From CAZHPY01 sp964534705 (GTDB lineage: Bacteria; Omnitrophota; Gorgyraeia; 2-01-FULL-45-10), in contig CAZHPY010000013.1 of NCBI GenBank assembly GCA_964534705.1, positions 1 to 30,166 of the forward strand: 30,166 nt of DNA, in the 5' to 3' direction. A program made the position numbers and the translations under genes. The notes beneath the pieces are model-generated. The model searched no databases and was not told where the DNA came from. It saw nothing but the letters and a program-made list of their open reading frames with translations. Every line of letters starts with the position of its first letter. Position 1 is the first letter of the stretch. Positions 7,191 to 15,515 of this stretch are shown piece after piece.

Positions 7191-9272
7191 ATGTCCGAAG
7201 AAAAAGCGAACAAAAGCGCAAGATACCTGGCACTTTCCTATTTTACGGCATTCATCGGCGGATTTTGCGTAATGGTCATCGAGATCATTGCCGGCAGGTT
7301 GATTGCGCGCTACCTTGGAGTGTCGCTCTATACATGGACATCGGTTATCGGCGTAGTGCTTGCCGGTATTTCTTTGGGTAATTACATAGGAGGCAGGATC
7401 GCCGATATACTTCCTCCGCGAAGGACGCTTTGTCTGCTTTTCGTCGCGGCCTCGTCGAGCTGCGTTTTCATACCGGTTTTGAATAATATCTTTGGCAATG
7501 CGCCGGTGCTCGTACAATTCAGCTGGCCCATACGGATTGCCGCTCATGTCTGCATAATCTTCTTTCTGCCATCCTGCGCCTTGGGCACGATCAGTCCGGT
7601 GGTAGCCAAATTTGCTCTTGAACAGGGATTCAAAACCGGCCGGACTATCGGAAATATATACGCATGGGGAGCAGCCGGCAGTATAGCGGGAACGTTTGTA
7701 GCCGGATTCTTTCTTATCGCGATGATAGGCACTGTAGTGACGATATGGATAGTAGCCGGAATCCTTGCCTTAATGGCTTTATTCTATTCTAAAAGGGATA
7801 TGGCGATACGCATATGGTTGTCGGCCTTTATATTGTTATGCATACTAAGCCATGCTCCTTTTGGATGGGCAAAGACGATAGCCGTTAACCTTTTTTTGGC
7901 TGAGCCGAAGACAGAAGATATTATTTATGAAAAAGACAGTCAATTTTCTTATGTAGCCGTAAATAGGGATAAGCTGAATCCGAGGATATATAATCTTAAA
8001 TTAGACAGCCTGATACAGACTAAGATGAATATCGCTGAGCCGTTGAATCTTGCGGATGCCTATAAATGCCACAGCCTTTTTATAGGGATAGTGATGAACA
8101 TTGGAATTTCAAAGGATGATCCGCGGGCATTAAATCTTGGAGGCGGAGGCTATTTTGTGCCGCGATATATAAAAAGCCGTTTTCCCAAAGGGCATGTGGT
8201 CGTTGTCGAGTTGGACCCGGTTGTTACCGATGCGGCCGCGCTTCTGGGGTTATCGGACAGGGACGGGATAGAAATACACCACATGGACGCGCGTAATTTT
8301 GTGGAGAATGCCGCGCTGAAAAACAGCGTAGCTCAAAACGGCGAATTTTTTGATTTCATATTAAGCGACGTTGTCACCGGTGGTATCGCGATCCCATACC
8401 ATCTTACGACCTATGAATACAACGAAAAGGTGGCACGCATCCTTTCTCCCGGAGGGCTCTACGTGATCAATCTGATAGATACAGGGTCCTCTCCGCGGTT
8501 TCTTCGCGCGATGCTCGATACCTTAAAGATGACATTTAAGCATATTTATATATTTTCCACGGAGAGATATGAAGGTCCGGCTTCAGATACTTACGGAACA
8601 TATGTAATAGTCGCTTCTCAAAAAGAGATCGCCAGGGATAAGATAAGCTCCGTTCGTGAATACGGCCGGTATTTGGATTTGGAAGAATTATGGCCGGCCG
8701 GAAGTTTCTCGACGGCGACCACGATCCTTACCGACGACTATGCGCCCGTTGACAATCTTCTGCTGGATGCGTTTCGCGCAAAGGGTAAATATATGACATA
8801 CAGGAAAACGATCGATTTGGCCGCCCGGCTCATAAAGGAAAATAGACTGGATAAGGCATTGGCCCAATTTAAAAAGGCTATTGAGATAGACCCCGGTATA
8901 GCGATAGCCTATAATAATATCGCTTCAATAAAAGCCCGTCAGGGCAGATACGAAGAGGCCATACCTTATTATAAAAAAGCCGTTGAATTGGAGCCCGGTT
9001 TTATACAGGCTATGGTCGGGCTTGCTAATGCCCTGGACAGGGCAGGCCAGGCAGGTCAAAGAGAAGAGGCCATAACGATATTTTACAGGGTGATATCGAT
9101 CGACCCCAGGCTGCCCGACGTATATGTCGGCTTAGGGAACGCGCTCTTCATGCAGGGAAGGATCGATGAGGCGATCAAGAATTACAACAAGGCGCTGGAG
9201 CTGGCGCCTGATCTGGAAGCGGCCCGCCGCAATCTCAATATAGCGATCAGGAAGAAGACCGAACGCAGATGA
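7191..9272 (+). CDS. Membrane-fused spermidine synthase-like protein with C-terminal TPRs
   Basis: 693 aa. Residues 12-225 form six or seven membrane helices with MVIEIIAGRLIARYLG and SLGNYIGGRIAD, typical of the MFS-like half of fused spermidine synthase proteins. Residues 245-530 form a spermidine synthase-like SAM-binding fold: nucleotide loop NLGGGGYFVPR (315-325), acidic Glu340 in VVVELDP, MDARNF (365-370), and LSDVV (391-395). Residues 545-690 are TPR repeats (for example NNIASIKARQGRYEEAIPYYKKA). Bacterial fused members are widespread and mostly uncharacterised; polyamine synthesis should not be assumed because no decarboxylase is nearby. Its TGA overlaps the ATG of the oligosaccharyltransferase gene (ATGA), so the two are translationally coupled. 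It is the first gene after the strong promoter. Confidence 0.85.
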   Translation: MSEEKANKSARYLALSYFTAFIGGFCVMVIEIIAGRLIARYLGVSLYTWTSVIGVVLAGISLGNYIGGRIADILPPRRTLCLLFVAASSSCVFIPVLNNIFGNAPVLVQFSWPIRIAAHVCIIFFLPSCALGTISPVVAKFALEQGFKTGRTIGNIYAWGAAGSIAGTFVAGFFLIAMIGTVVTIWIVAGILALMALFYSKRDMAIRIWLSAFILLCILSHAPFGWAKTIAVNLFLAEPKTEDIIYEKDSQFSYVAVNRDKLNPRIYNLKLDSLIQTKMNIAEPLNLADAYKCHSLFIGIVMNIGISKDDPRALNLGGGGYFVPRYIKSRFPKGHVVVVELDPVVTDAAALLGLSDRDGIEIHHMDARNFVENAALKNSVAQNGEFFDFILSDVVTGGIAIPYHLTTYEYNEKVARILSPGGLYVINLIDTGSSPRFLRAMLDTLKMTFKHIYIFSTERYEGPASDTYGTYVIVASQKEIARDKISSVREYGRYLDLEELWPAGSFSTATTILTDDYAPVDNLLLDAFRAKGKYMTYRKTIDLAARLIKENRLDKALAQFKKAIEIDPGIAIAYNNIASIKARQGRYEEAIPYYKKAVELEPGFIQAMVGLANALDRAGQAGQREEAITIFYRVISIDPRLPDVYVGLGNALFMQGRIDEAIKNYNKALELAPDLEAARRNLNIAIRKKTERR

Positions 9273-11770
9273 AGAAAAAAAACCTTATATTCCTGGTGCC
9301 CCTGGCTGCTGTATTGGTCGTAAACCTTTATCTTCGTTCATTCCCCATTTTTTTCCCCCAGCTGAAGGAGCAGGCTAAAAACATAATTAATGAGAGCATA
9401 CGCCAACTGGCCGTACGCGATATCCAGCAGAAGTTCCCGCATTATTATCCCACGGCAAAGGACAGCATATTAAAATACAGGATAAAGGAATACAAAAACC
9501 AGAATAAAAAGGAAATGAAGGAGCAGCAAAGGAGTATATATAATCAACTAAAAGACAGGTACAAGGATAATACCGGCCAGACATATATTATGGAACTGGA
9601 TTGCTGGCACTGGGGCAGGTATGTAGAGAACGTTGTTAAGCGCGGGCGGCCCGGCGACGAAACATTATTCGGCAAGGAGTGGGACAGGTTCATGCTGGCC
9701 CCAAACGGGTATTTCATCCAGTGGCAGCAGTTCCTGTATTATTTTTCCGCATACCTTTATAAATTTTTCACTCTCTTCAGGCCGGTGCAGTTATATGCAT
9801 TTTTATTCTATCTGCCGTTATTTTTTACAGCCGTTTTCATCGTAGTCTTGTATCTCTTTACCTACCGTTATAGCGGCCACATAGGCGCCGTTATCAGTTG
9901 CTTCTTTGCCGGATTGGCGCCGATGTTCATACACCGTAGCTGCGCCGGATGGTTTGACAAGGACATCCTGAACCTGTTATTCCCCGTCCTGATCCTATGG
10001 ACTTATATAAGAAGCAGTTGTGATATTCCCCTGAAAAAAAAGTTATTATGGATATCCTTTTCGTCGTTCTGGGTCGGCTTGTTTTGTTTTAACTGGACGC
10101 ACTGGTGGTTTATATTTTTCATCATAATAATATATGAAATACTCTACCTGGCCTATCTTGCGGTCATCCTTTTTTATGCAAAGAAAGATGTGTTGAGATC
10201 GATCAAACAGCATGCCATATCCCTTATCTCGTTCCCGGCGCTCAGTTTTTTATTTATAATCGCCTTTTCCGGGTTTGAGCCCCTGCAGATATTGTTTAAG
10301 GAAACGCTGGGCGCGATCATGATCACGAAACCGCTCGTAGGGACCGTATGGCCGAACGTCCTTTACACTGTGGGGGAGCTGCAGAGAGCGGACCTGGCGC
10401 GCATTTCCGGATCCCTCGGAGGCGCATGGATATCCATCCCCGTCTTTGTTTGCACAGGCATTCTTCTTATACGGGCCTTGCTTTATAAACAATATGAAGA
10501 AGGCAAACGCGTTTCTATAATCATATTGGGTATATGGTTTTTTGTAATGCTCTTTGCCAGTTTCAAAGGAATAAGATTCGTTGTCTTTTTGATAATACCC
10601 CTCGGTATCTGTGCCGGATGGCTGGTTGATGAACTATATAAATATCTCTGGAAATATAAGAATTTGGTTGGTATCCTGCTGACCTCAATAGCATTGCTTG
10701 TCTGCGGCGGCATATATTTCAAGGTAGGCTACAGGTCTGCGGAGAATATGTATCCTCTCATAGACGATACATGGTACAAGGTCTTAAATATCGTCAAGGA
10801 AAAAACCCCGGAGGATACCATCCTGAATTCCTGGTGGGATTTTGGCGACTGGTTTAAGGTCATCGGAAGGCGCAGGGTGATATTTGACGGACAAAGCCAG
10901 GCCTATCCTCAGGCATACTGGATGGCAAAGGCGATTTTGTCTACAGACGAAAAAGAGGCGGTAGCGATATTGAGGATGCTGAACAACGGCGGCAATGCGG
11001 CGTACGATATAATACACGAGCATGTAAAGGATCCTCTTGAGGCGGTCCTGCTACTGGAGACGGTTATGATGTGCGACACTGATAAAGCAAAGAATATCCT
11101 GACAAATTACCTCGGGCCATTTAATACGCAGAAGGTGATGGCCCTGCTCTTTTCCAATCCTGCAAGGGCATGTTTCATAGTTGAAGACACAATGGTGCCT
11201 AAGATAGGCGCGATCTCCTATCTCGGGAACTGGGATTTTTCCAGGGTGTATATAGCGCAGAATTTTGCCGCCAAGGAGCGTGAAAAGATCACAGGCTCTT
11301 TGGTTAAACTGGGAAAAGACAGGCAGGTGATACAGAAGTATTATCAGGAAGTTTTTTTGATCAAGACCGGTAATCTGGATGATTGGCTCTCGAACAGGCT
11401 TCAGTTCTACAGCCCCGCCGCAAAAGGAAAAAAGAACGAAGACGCGATCTTGTTTGAGAACGGATTTATGTATAAACCAAAGGAAAAGGCGATCTATTCG
11501 AAAAACGGCCACATACCCAGGAGTCTTTTTATCTATGAAGACGGCGATATCAGGGAAATAATATACGAGAATGCTAATGTGGCATATTCCGCGCTAGTCT
11601 ATCAGGAAGATGGGGACAATTATGGAGCTATCCTGCTTGACCGGGAGCTGGGCAAGAGCCTTTTCTCGCGCCTTTATTTCTTTAAAGGCAGGGGATTGAG
11701 GCATTTTAAATCTTTTATAGATGTTGAAGAGGGTAATAGGTTTATAAGGATGTATGATATAATATGGTAA
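9269..11770 (+). CDS. Oligosaccharyltransferase catalytic subunit, STT3/PglB/AglB family
   Basis: 833 aa, within the usual size range for single-subunit enzymes. The family attaches a preassembled glycan from a polyprenyl carrier to Asn in N-X-S/T on the outer face of the inner membrane. Visible motifs in order: first external loop with Asp111 in ELDCWHWGRY; second acidic motif GWFDKDILN with Asp230 and Asp232, matching the metal-binding DxD loop; TVGE (367-370), matching the SVSE/TIXE loop; GIRF (435-438), a conserved Arg near the active site; and WWDFG (522-526), the sequon-binding WWDYG signature, followed by VIFDGQSQAYPQAYW, the position of the DGG region in PglB. Eleven or more membrane helices lie between 5 and 485; a periplasmic domain follows. 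An insertion of about 80 mostly charged residues (35-110) precedes the first loop motif. It overlaps the preceding gene by four bases, and a glycosyltransferase gene follows after 10 bases. Confidence 0.92.
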   Translation: MKKKNLIFLVPLAAVLVVNLYLRSFPIFFPQLKEQAKNIINESIRQLAVRDIQQKFPHYYPTAKDSILKYRIKEYKNQNKKEMKEQQRSIYNQLKDRYKDNTGQTYIMELDCWHWGRYVENVVKRGRPGDETLFGKEWDRFMLAPNGYFIQWQQFLYYFSAYLYKFFTLFRPVQLYAFLFYLPLFFTAVFIVVLYLFTYRYSGHIGAVISCFFAGLAPMFIHRSCAGWFDKDILNLLFPVLILWTYIRSSCDIPLKKKLLWISFSSFWVGLFCFNWTHWWFIFFIIIIYEILYLAYLAVILFYAKKDVLRSIKQHAISLISFPALSFLFIIAFSGFEPLQILFKETLGAIMITKPLVGTVWPNVLYTVGELQRADLARISGSLGGAWISIPVFVCTGILLIRALLYKQYEEGKRVSIIILGIWFFVMLFASFKGIRFVVFLIIPLGICAGWLVDELYKYLWKYKNLVGILLTSIALLVCGGIYFKVGYRSAENMYPLIDDTWYKVLNIVKEKTPEDTILNSWWDFGDWFKVIGRRRVIFDGQSQAYPQAYWMAKAILSTDEKEAVAILRMLNNGGNAAYDIIHEHVKDPLEAVLLLETVMMCDTDKAKNILTNYLGPFNTQKVMALLFSNPARACFIVEDTMVPKIGAISYLGNWDFSRVYIAQNFAAKEREKITGSLVKLGKDRQVIQKYYQEVFLIKTGNLDDWLSNRLQFYSPAAKGKKNEDAILFENGFMYKPKEKAIYSKNGHIPRSLFIYEDGDIREIIYENANVAYSALVYQEDGDNYGAILLDRELGKSLFSRLYFFKGRGLRHFKSFIDVEEGNRFIRMYDIIW

Positions 11771-11780
11771 GGAGGAGCCC

Positions 11781-12956
11781 GTGAAAGAGGAAGCAGCCCT
11801 GGATGTGGAGGTTTCTGTTGTCCTGCCATGTCTTAATGAAGAAAAAACGGTAGGGATTTGCGTAAAAAAGATCAAAGAGGTATTCGCGAAGGAGGATATC
11901 CGCGGCGAGATCATAGTGGTCGACAATGGCTCGGAAGATGACTCCGCGAAGATAGCGGCAAAAGAAGGCGCTATCGTCATCAGCGAAGCGCATAAGGGTT
12001 ACGGCGCGGCCTACCTGAGGGGTTTAAGCGAGGCCAGGGGCAAGTATGTGATTATGGGAGACGCGGATAACTCGTACGACTTTTATGAAATACCGGATTT
12101 TCTGAAGCCCCTGAAAGAAGGATACGAATTTGTAATGGGTTCCAGGTTCAAGGGTAAGATACAAAAAGGCGCAATGAGTTGGTCCCACCGCTATATAGGC
12201 AATCCGATCCTTTCCGGGGTATGCAGGCTATTCTTCCGTACCAAACTTTCGGATATCCATTGCGGAATGCGCGCCCTGACCCGTGAGGCCTACAGGAAGA
12301 TGAAGCTCAAGACTATGGGTATGGAGTTTGCCACAGAGATGGTGGTGGCCGCGTTGATGAACAACCTTAAAATATTTGAAGTGCCGATCCAGTATTATTT
12401 CAGGGAAGGCGAATCCAAATTAAAGCCCTTATACGATGCCTGGCGCCATACGAGATTTATGCTTCTTTATTGTCCGTTATGGCTTTATCTTATACCGGGG
12501 AGCATCGGTTTCCTGGCAGGCATAACGCTCTTACTGGCGCTGGCTAAAGGGCCGATATATTTTTTAGGGCGGCCGTGGGATCTTCATGTAATGGCATTCG
12601 CCAGCATGACGTCTATTCTTTCATATCAGATATTGAGCCTGGGGATATTCGCCCATACTTTCGCGTTGAAGCAGGGGTTCTTGAAATATGACAGCGTAAC
12701 GCTCTTCTTCCAGCGTAATTTCAATCTTGAAAAAGGGTTGGCGCTGGGAGGCGCCATATTTCTGACCGGATTTATAATCCTGATCTTTATCTTTATAGAT
12801 TGGTTTATGAAAAGTTTTGGGGCACTGTACCGCATAAGAGAGGCGATCCTGGCTATGACGCTTCTCGTCATCGGCATTCAGACGATGTTCTCGTCCTTTT
12901 TTATAAGCCTATTATTTCTGGAAAAGGAGATAAAGACCAACGGCCCATGTATATAG
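11781..12956 (+). CDS. GT2 polyprenyl-phosphate sugar synthase-like glycosyltransferase
   Basis: 391 aa from a GTG start preceded by AAGGAGG. The N-terminal GT-A domain (10-230) has SVVLPCLNEEKTV, VVDNGSEDDS and the metal-binding DAD at 94-96 in MGDADNSYDF. HCGMRAL (about 160-166) and the membrane-proximal FREGESKLKP are characteristic of dolichyl/undecaprenyl-phosphate glucose or mannose synthase relatives. Four C-terminal membrane helices follow (about 230-380). Such enzymes load a single sugar from a nucleotide donor onto a polyprenyl phosphate, which GT-C enzymes then use. Its place between the oligosaccharyltransferase and a PMT/ArnT-like GT-C gene suits this donor-making role. The sugar cannot be read from the sequence. 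Its 3' end overlaps the next start by 10 bases. Confidence 0.87.
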   Translation: MKEEAALDVEVSVVLPCLNEEKTVGICVKKIKEVFAKEDIRGEIIVVDNGSEDDSAKIAAKEGAIVISEAHKGYGAAYLRGLSEARGKYVIMGDADNSYDFYEIPDFLKPLKEGYEFVMGSRFKGKIQKGAMSWSHRYIGNPILSGVCRLFFRTKLSDIHCGMRALTREAYRKMKLKTMGMEFATEMVVAALMNNLKIFEVPIQYYFREGESKLKPLYDAWRHTRFMLLYCPLWLYLIPGSIGFLAGITLLLALAKGPIYFLGRPWDLHVMAFASMTSILSYQILSLGIFAHTFALKQGFLKYDSVTLFFQRNFNLEKGLALGGAIFLTGFIILIFIFIDWFMKSFGALYRIREAILAMTLLVIGIQTMFSSFFISLLFLEKEIKTNGPCI

Positions 12957-14581
12957 AGTCGAAACTTTATAAGCTGGCAAAGATACTGGTATTGGCTACG
13001 ATACTCATCCTGGCCCTTGGCCTAAGGGCTTTCAACCCGAACTTTCCTTCTATCGGCTATCATAATTTAAATGAGAACGAATATCTGATCGCGGCGCAGG
13101 AGATGCAGAGGACGGGCAACTATTTTGCGGACAAGCTATATTGCCGCAATATATTTCAGCAAGAAAAGGATATCTTCCGCTACCAACCACCGCTCATTTC
13201 TTACCAGATACTGTTGTCGTGGAGGTTCTTGGACGAAAATCTATGGGGCCCACGACTTATAAATGTCTTATTTGGCGTGATGAGCGTGCTTGTGTTATAT
13301 CTTATAGCCCTGGCCCTGTTCAAAGAAGAGACGCGGGCATTGTCGGCAAGCCTTTTATTGGCCATTATGCCGCTTGCCGTATTCTTTTCCAGGAATCTCC
13401 AGCCGGAAAGCCCTGGATTTTTCTTTATGGTTTTATCCAACCTTTTCTACCTGCGTTTCATAACATCCTTCAAGGGGCGCGATCTATTCATGAGCGGCCT
13501 ATCCTTGTCCATGGCTTGCCTGTATAGCTTCAACTTTGTAATAGCCTTGATACCTTATATCCCGTCTTTTCCTCTAGGGAAGTATCTCAAAGACAAAAAA
13601 AATCTTGTAAAAGCCGCTTTTATCTTTTTTGTTTCACTGTCCCCGCTGATAGTAGAGGCGGTATGGCTGAAGAACCTCGGCCAGAACAGCCTTTTATTGC
13701 TGGAAAAGGTGAAGCCTCTTGATATATTTACCGCTAATTATTGGTTCGAGCACGGCAGGGCTATCTGGTGGTATGCGGCTAAAGAAAATTTTAGCATAAT
13801 GTATGTAGTGCTTGCCCTGGCAGGAATAGTGGCCGCATTCTTTAAAAGGAAGGGCCTTTTAAACAGGTATCTGATGGGATGGGCTGCGGCACTTGTCATT
13901 TACGGTATGCTTTATTCCAAGTATATATTTGAAAATAATTTTTCACAGATGCCTTTTTTGCTCTTTGTGCCTATCTCGACGGTATATGCCGTCTCTTTGT
14001 TCTCGGGCCTGTTGAAAAAACGTTTTAAAAAGCAGCTTTTCCTGGTATGTATGCTGATTATTATATCCATCTCTATACCGTTCCTCTCCAATTCAATCGT
14101 AAGGATGTATGGCACGGCTTTTCTGGGTGCCGATGTCGCAGGTGAATCGCTGCGTGAATATACTTCGCCCAATGAACGTATTTTTTTGTCAGGACATATC
14201 CAGGGGTACGCGATATTGAGGTATAGCGGAAGGATGGGGGGGTGGGCAGGCGACTTAAATGATTTTAAAGAAAAGGAAAAAGAATTTGGTATAAGGTATG
14301 CCTGTTTCTATCCCATAGATAATCTCTTCCGGCTTAAGACGGAGAACGCGCCCCTTTTCTACTATATACAGGAAAACTATCATGTAAAAGAGGTTGGTTT
14401 GACGGAAGAGCCGCCGAGATTGTATTATATTATACTTGAGAGAGGAAAAGGTTGCGACCTGGAGGCCTCTTTAAAATCGCTCAGCGGCGTAAAGCAGATA
14501 AAAACGATTTACAAATCATTTGATAAATATGTTTTCTTTTATGTGATAAGGACCGTAGCGGCGGATTCCGGGAGTTCTTAG
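12947..14581 (+). CDS. PMT/ArnT-like GT-C glycosyltransferase (PMT_2/GT39-83 type)
   Basis: 544 aa from ATG 12947, which overlaps the stop of the preceding gene. An upstream in-frame ATG at 12800 lies deep in that gene and is unlikely. An N-terminal membrane helix (11-28) is followed by the first external loop with NENEYLIAAQEM, matching the conserved acidic-Tyr motif of the family (acidic residues at 43 and 45), then RYQPPL, and FFSRNLQPESPGFFF (146-160), the second acidic motif. About ten more helices and a soluble C-terminus of ~130 residues follow. The family moves a sugar from a polyprenyl-phosphate carrier to protein Ser/Thr or to lipid. Its neighbour encodes a likely donor synthase, so the two could form a two-step pathway. 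Role as a protein O-glycosyltransferase or as a lipid-linked glycan extender cannot be separated here. Confidence 0.82.
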   Translation: MYIESKLYKLAKILVLATILILALGLRAFNPNFPSIGYHNLNENEYLIAAQEMQRTGNYFADKLYCRNIFQQEKDIFRYQPPLISYQILLSWRFLDENLWGPRLINVLFGVMSVLVLYLIALALFKEETRALSASLLLAIMPLAVFFSRNLQPESPGFFFMVLSNLFYLRFITSFKGRDLFMSGLSLSMACLYSFNFVIALIPYIPSFPLGKYLKDKKNLVKAAFIFFVSLSPLIVEAVWLKNLGQNSLLLLEKVKPLDIFTANYWFEHGRAIWWYAAKENFSIMYVVLALAGIVAAFFKRKGLLNRYLMGWAAALVIYGMLYSKYIFENNFSQMPFLLFVPISTVYAVSLFSGLLKKRFKKQLFLVCMLIIISISIPFLSNSIVRMYGTAFLGADVAGESLREYTSPNERIFLSGHIQGYAILRYSGRMGGWAGDLNDFKEKEKEFGIRYACFYPIDNLFRLKTENAPLFYYIQENYHVKEVGLTEEPPRLYYIILERGKGCDLEASLKSLSGVKQIKTIYKSFDKYVFFYVIRTVAADSGSS

Positions 14582-14591
14582 AACGGGACTG

Positions 14592-15461
14592 ATGAAACCG
14601 TATGTATCGATAATAATACCGACAAAAAACGCCGGCGACAAATTTGATCTCGTCCTCAAGGGGATATTCGCGAGCAAGGCGCCTTTCAGCTATGAAGTCA
14701 TCGTTGTAGATTCCGGGTCCACTGACGGCACGAAAGACCTGGTAAGGAGTTATTCCATCAAGCTTGTAGAGACAGACCCATCGTCTTTTAGTCATGGCGG
14801 TTCGCGTAATATCGGAGCGGATCTCGCCGAAGGGGATATTCTTGCTTACCTGAGCCAGGACGCGGTCCCTGAAAACAACGATTGGCTTACAAGCTTAACG
14901 GCCGGCTTTGAAGATCCAGAGGTAGCGGCCGTGTTCGGCCGCCAGATCCCCAACAAGGGCGCGTCCGCGCTTGAAGTATTTTTTCTGAACTATGTATATC
15001 CCGACCACAGGATAATCAAGGATTCGGTGGATCCGCGCAATTGCGCATTACAGGACATCCTTTTTTCCGATGTCTTTTCCGCCATTCGCAGATCCGAATG
15101 GCAGGTAAGCAGGTTCGATGAGGGCCTTATAATGAGCGAGGACCAGGCATGGTCCAAAAATATTCTTATGAAGAAGAAAAAGATAGTTTATGAACCCGCC
15201 GCCGCTGTTTATCACAGCCACGATTACACCATACGCAGACTGGTAATGAGGAACTTTGACAGCGGCCTTTCGCTCCAGGGTATCGTTAATGCTGCCCCGG
15301 GGAGAAACCTGCTGCTTGAAGGCAGATATATAAAAGCGCGATGTCGTATTTTTACAAAAATAAGCTGTACAGATATCTTATTATATTCCCCTTTTACGAA
15401 TTTTTTCGATTATTGGGTTTTATGGCCGGCAGGTATAGTCGCTGGTTACCTCTGTGGTTAA
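14592..15461 (+). CDS. GT2 glycosyltransferase, rhamnosyltransferase-like; C-terminus shifted out of frame
   Basis: As read, 289 aa. The GT-A domain is intact: VSIIIPTKNAG, VDSGSTDGT, SFSHGGSRNIGA (the loop typical of rhamnosyltransferase-type GT2) and the metal motif region LSQDAVP in place of DxD. MSEDQAW (residues 177-183) is the likely catalytic-base ED motif. After GRYIK (about residue 248) the reading becomes unlike the family and stops at 15461. The expected family C-terminus continues in the -1 frame to 15505, separately listed. The break is at the four-A run at 15332-15335: one base is missing or the gene is newly broken. The catalytic domain would still be made. It lies 10 bases after the PMT-like gene. 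Role: adding a deoxysugar or similar residue to the lipid-linked glycan (inferred). Confidence 0.8.
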   Translation: MKPYVSIIIPTKNAGDKFDLVLKGIFASKAPFSYEVIVVDSGSTDGTKDLVRSYSIKLVETDPSSFSHGGSRNIGADLAEGDILAYLSQDAVPENNDWLTSLTAGFEDPEVAAVFGRQIPNKGASALEVFFLNYVYPDHRIIKDSVDPRNCALQDILFSDVFSAIRRSEWQVSRFDEGLIMSEDQAWSKNILMKKKKIVYEPAAAVYHSHDYTIRRLVMRNFDSGLSLQGIVNAAPGRNLLLEGRYIKARCRIFTKISCTDILLYSPFTNFFDYWVLWPAGIVAGYLCG

Positions 15462-15505
15462 AAAAGACACTTAGCGAGAACAAGGCGTACTGGCATAAGG
15501 AATAA
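15326..15505 (+). other. Displaced C-terminal part of the preceding GT2 in the -1 frame
   Basis: In the frame shifted by one base, the DNA reads MSYFYKNKLYRY, then FPFYEFFRLLGFMAGRY, then LPLWLKKTLSENKAYWHKE and TAA at 15503-15505. This is the usual tail of rhamnosyltransferase-like GT2 proteins (RLxGF, LP-x-W, LS-x-x-x-AYW). The stop leaves 10 bases to the next ATG, the same spacing as at 11770/11781 and 14581/14592, which supports 15505 as the true gene end. Confidence 0.75.
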
Positions 15506-15515
15506 TAAAGGAAGA

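Noticed and set aside
7191..9272. Polyamine biosynthesis as the function of the spermidine synthase-like protein
   Set aside because: No SAM decarboxylase, arginine or ornithine decarboxylase gene is nearby, and the membrane and TPR parts are not found in true spermidine synthases.
12800..12946. Longer start for the PMT-like protein
   Set aside because: It would overlap the preceding GT2 by 157 bases and add residues unlike the family; ATG 12947 starts directly before the first membrane helix.
15326..15345. Programmed -1 frameshifting as the cause of the split GT2
   Set aside because: The site reads TATATAAAAGC, which does not fit the X-XXY-YYZ slippery pattern, and I see no strong stem-loop directly after it. 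A missing base is simpler.
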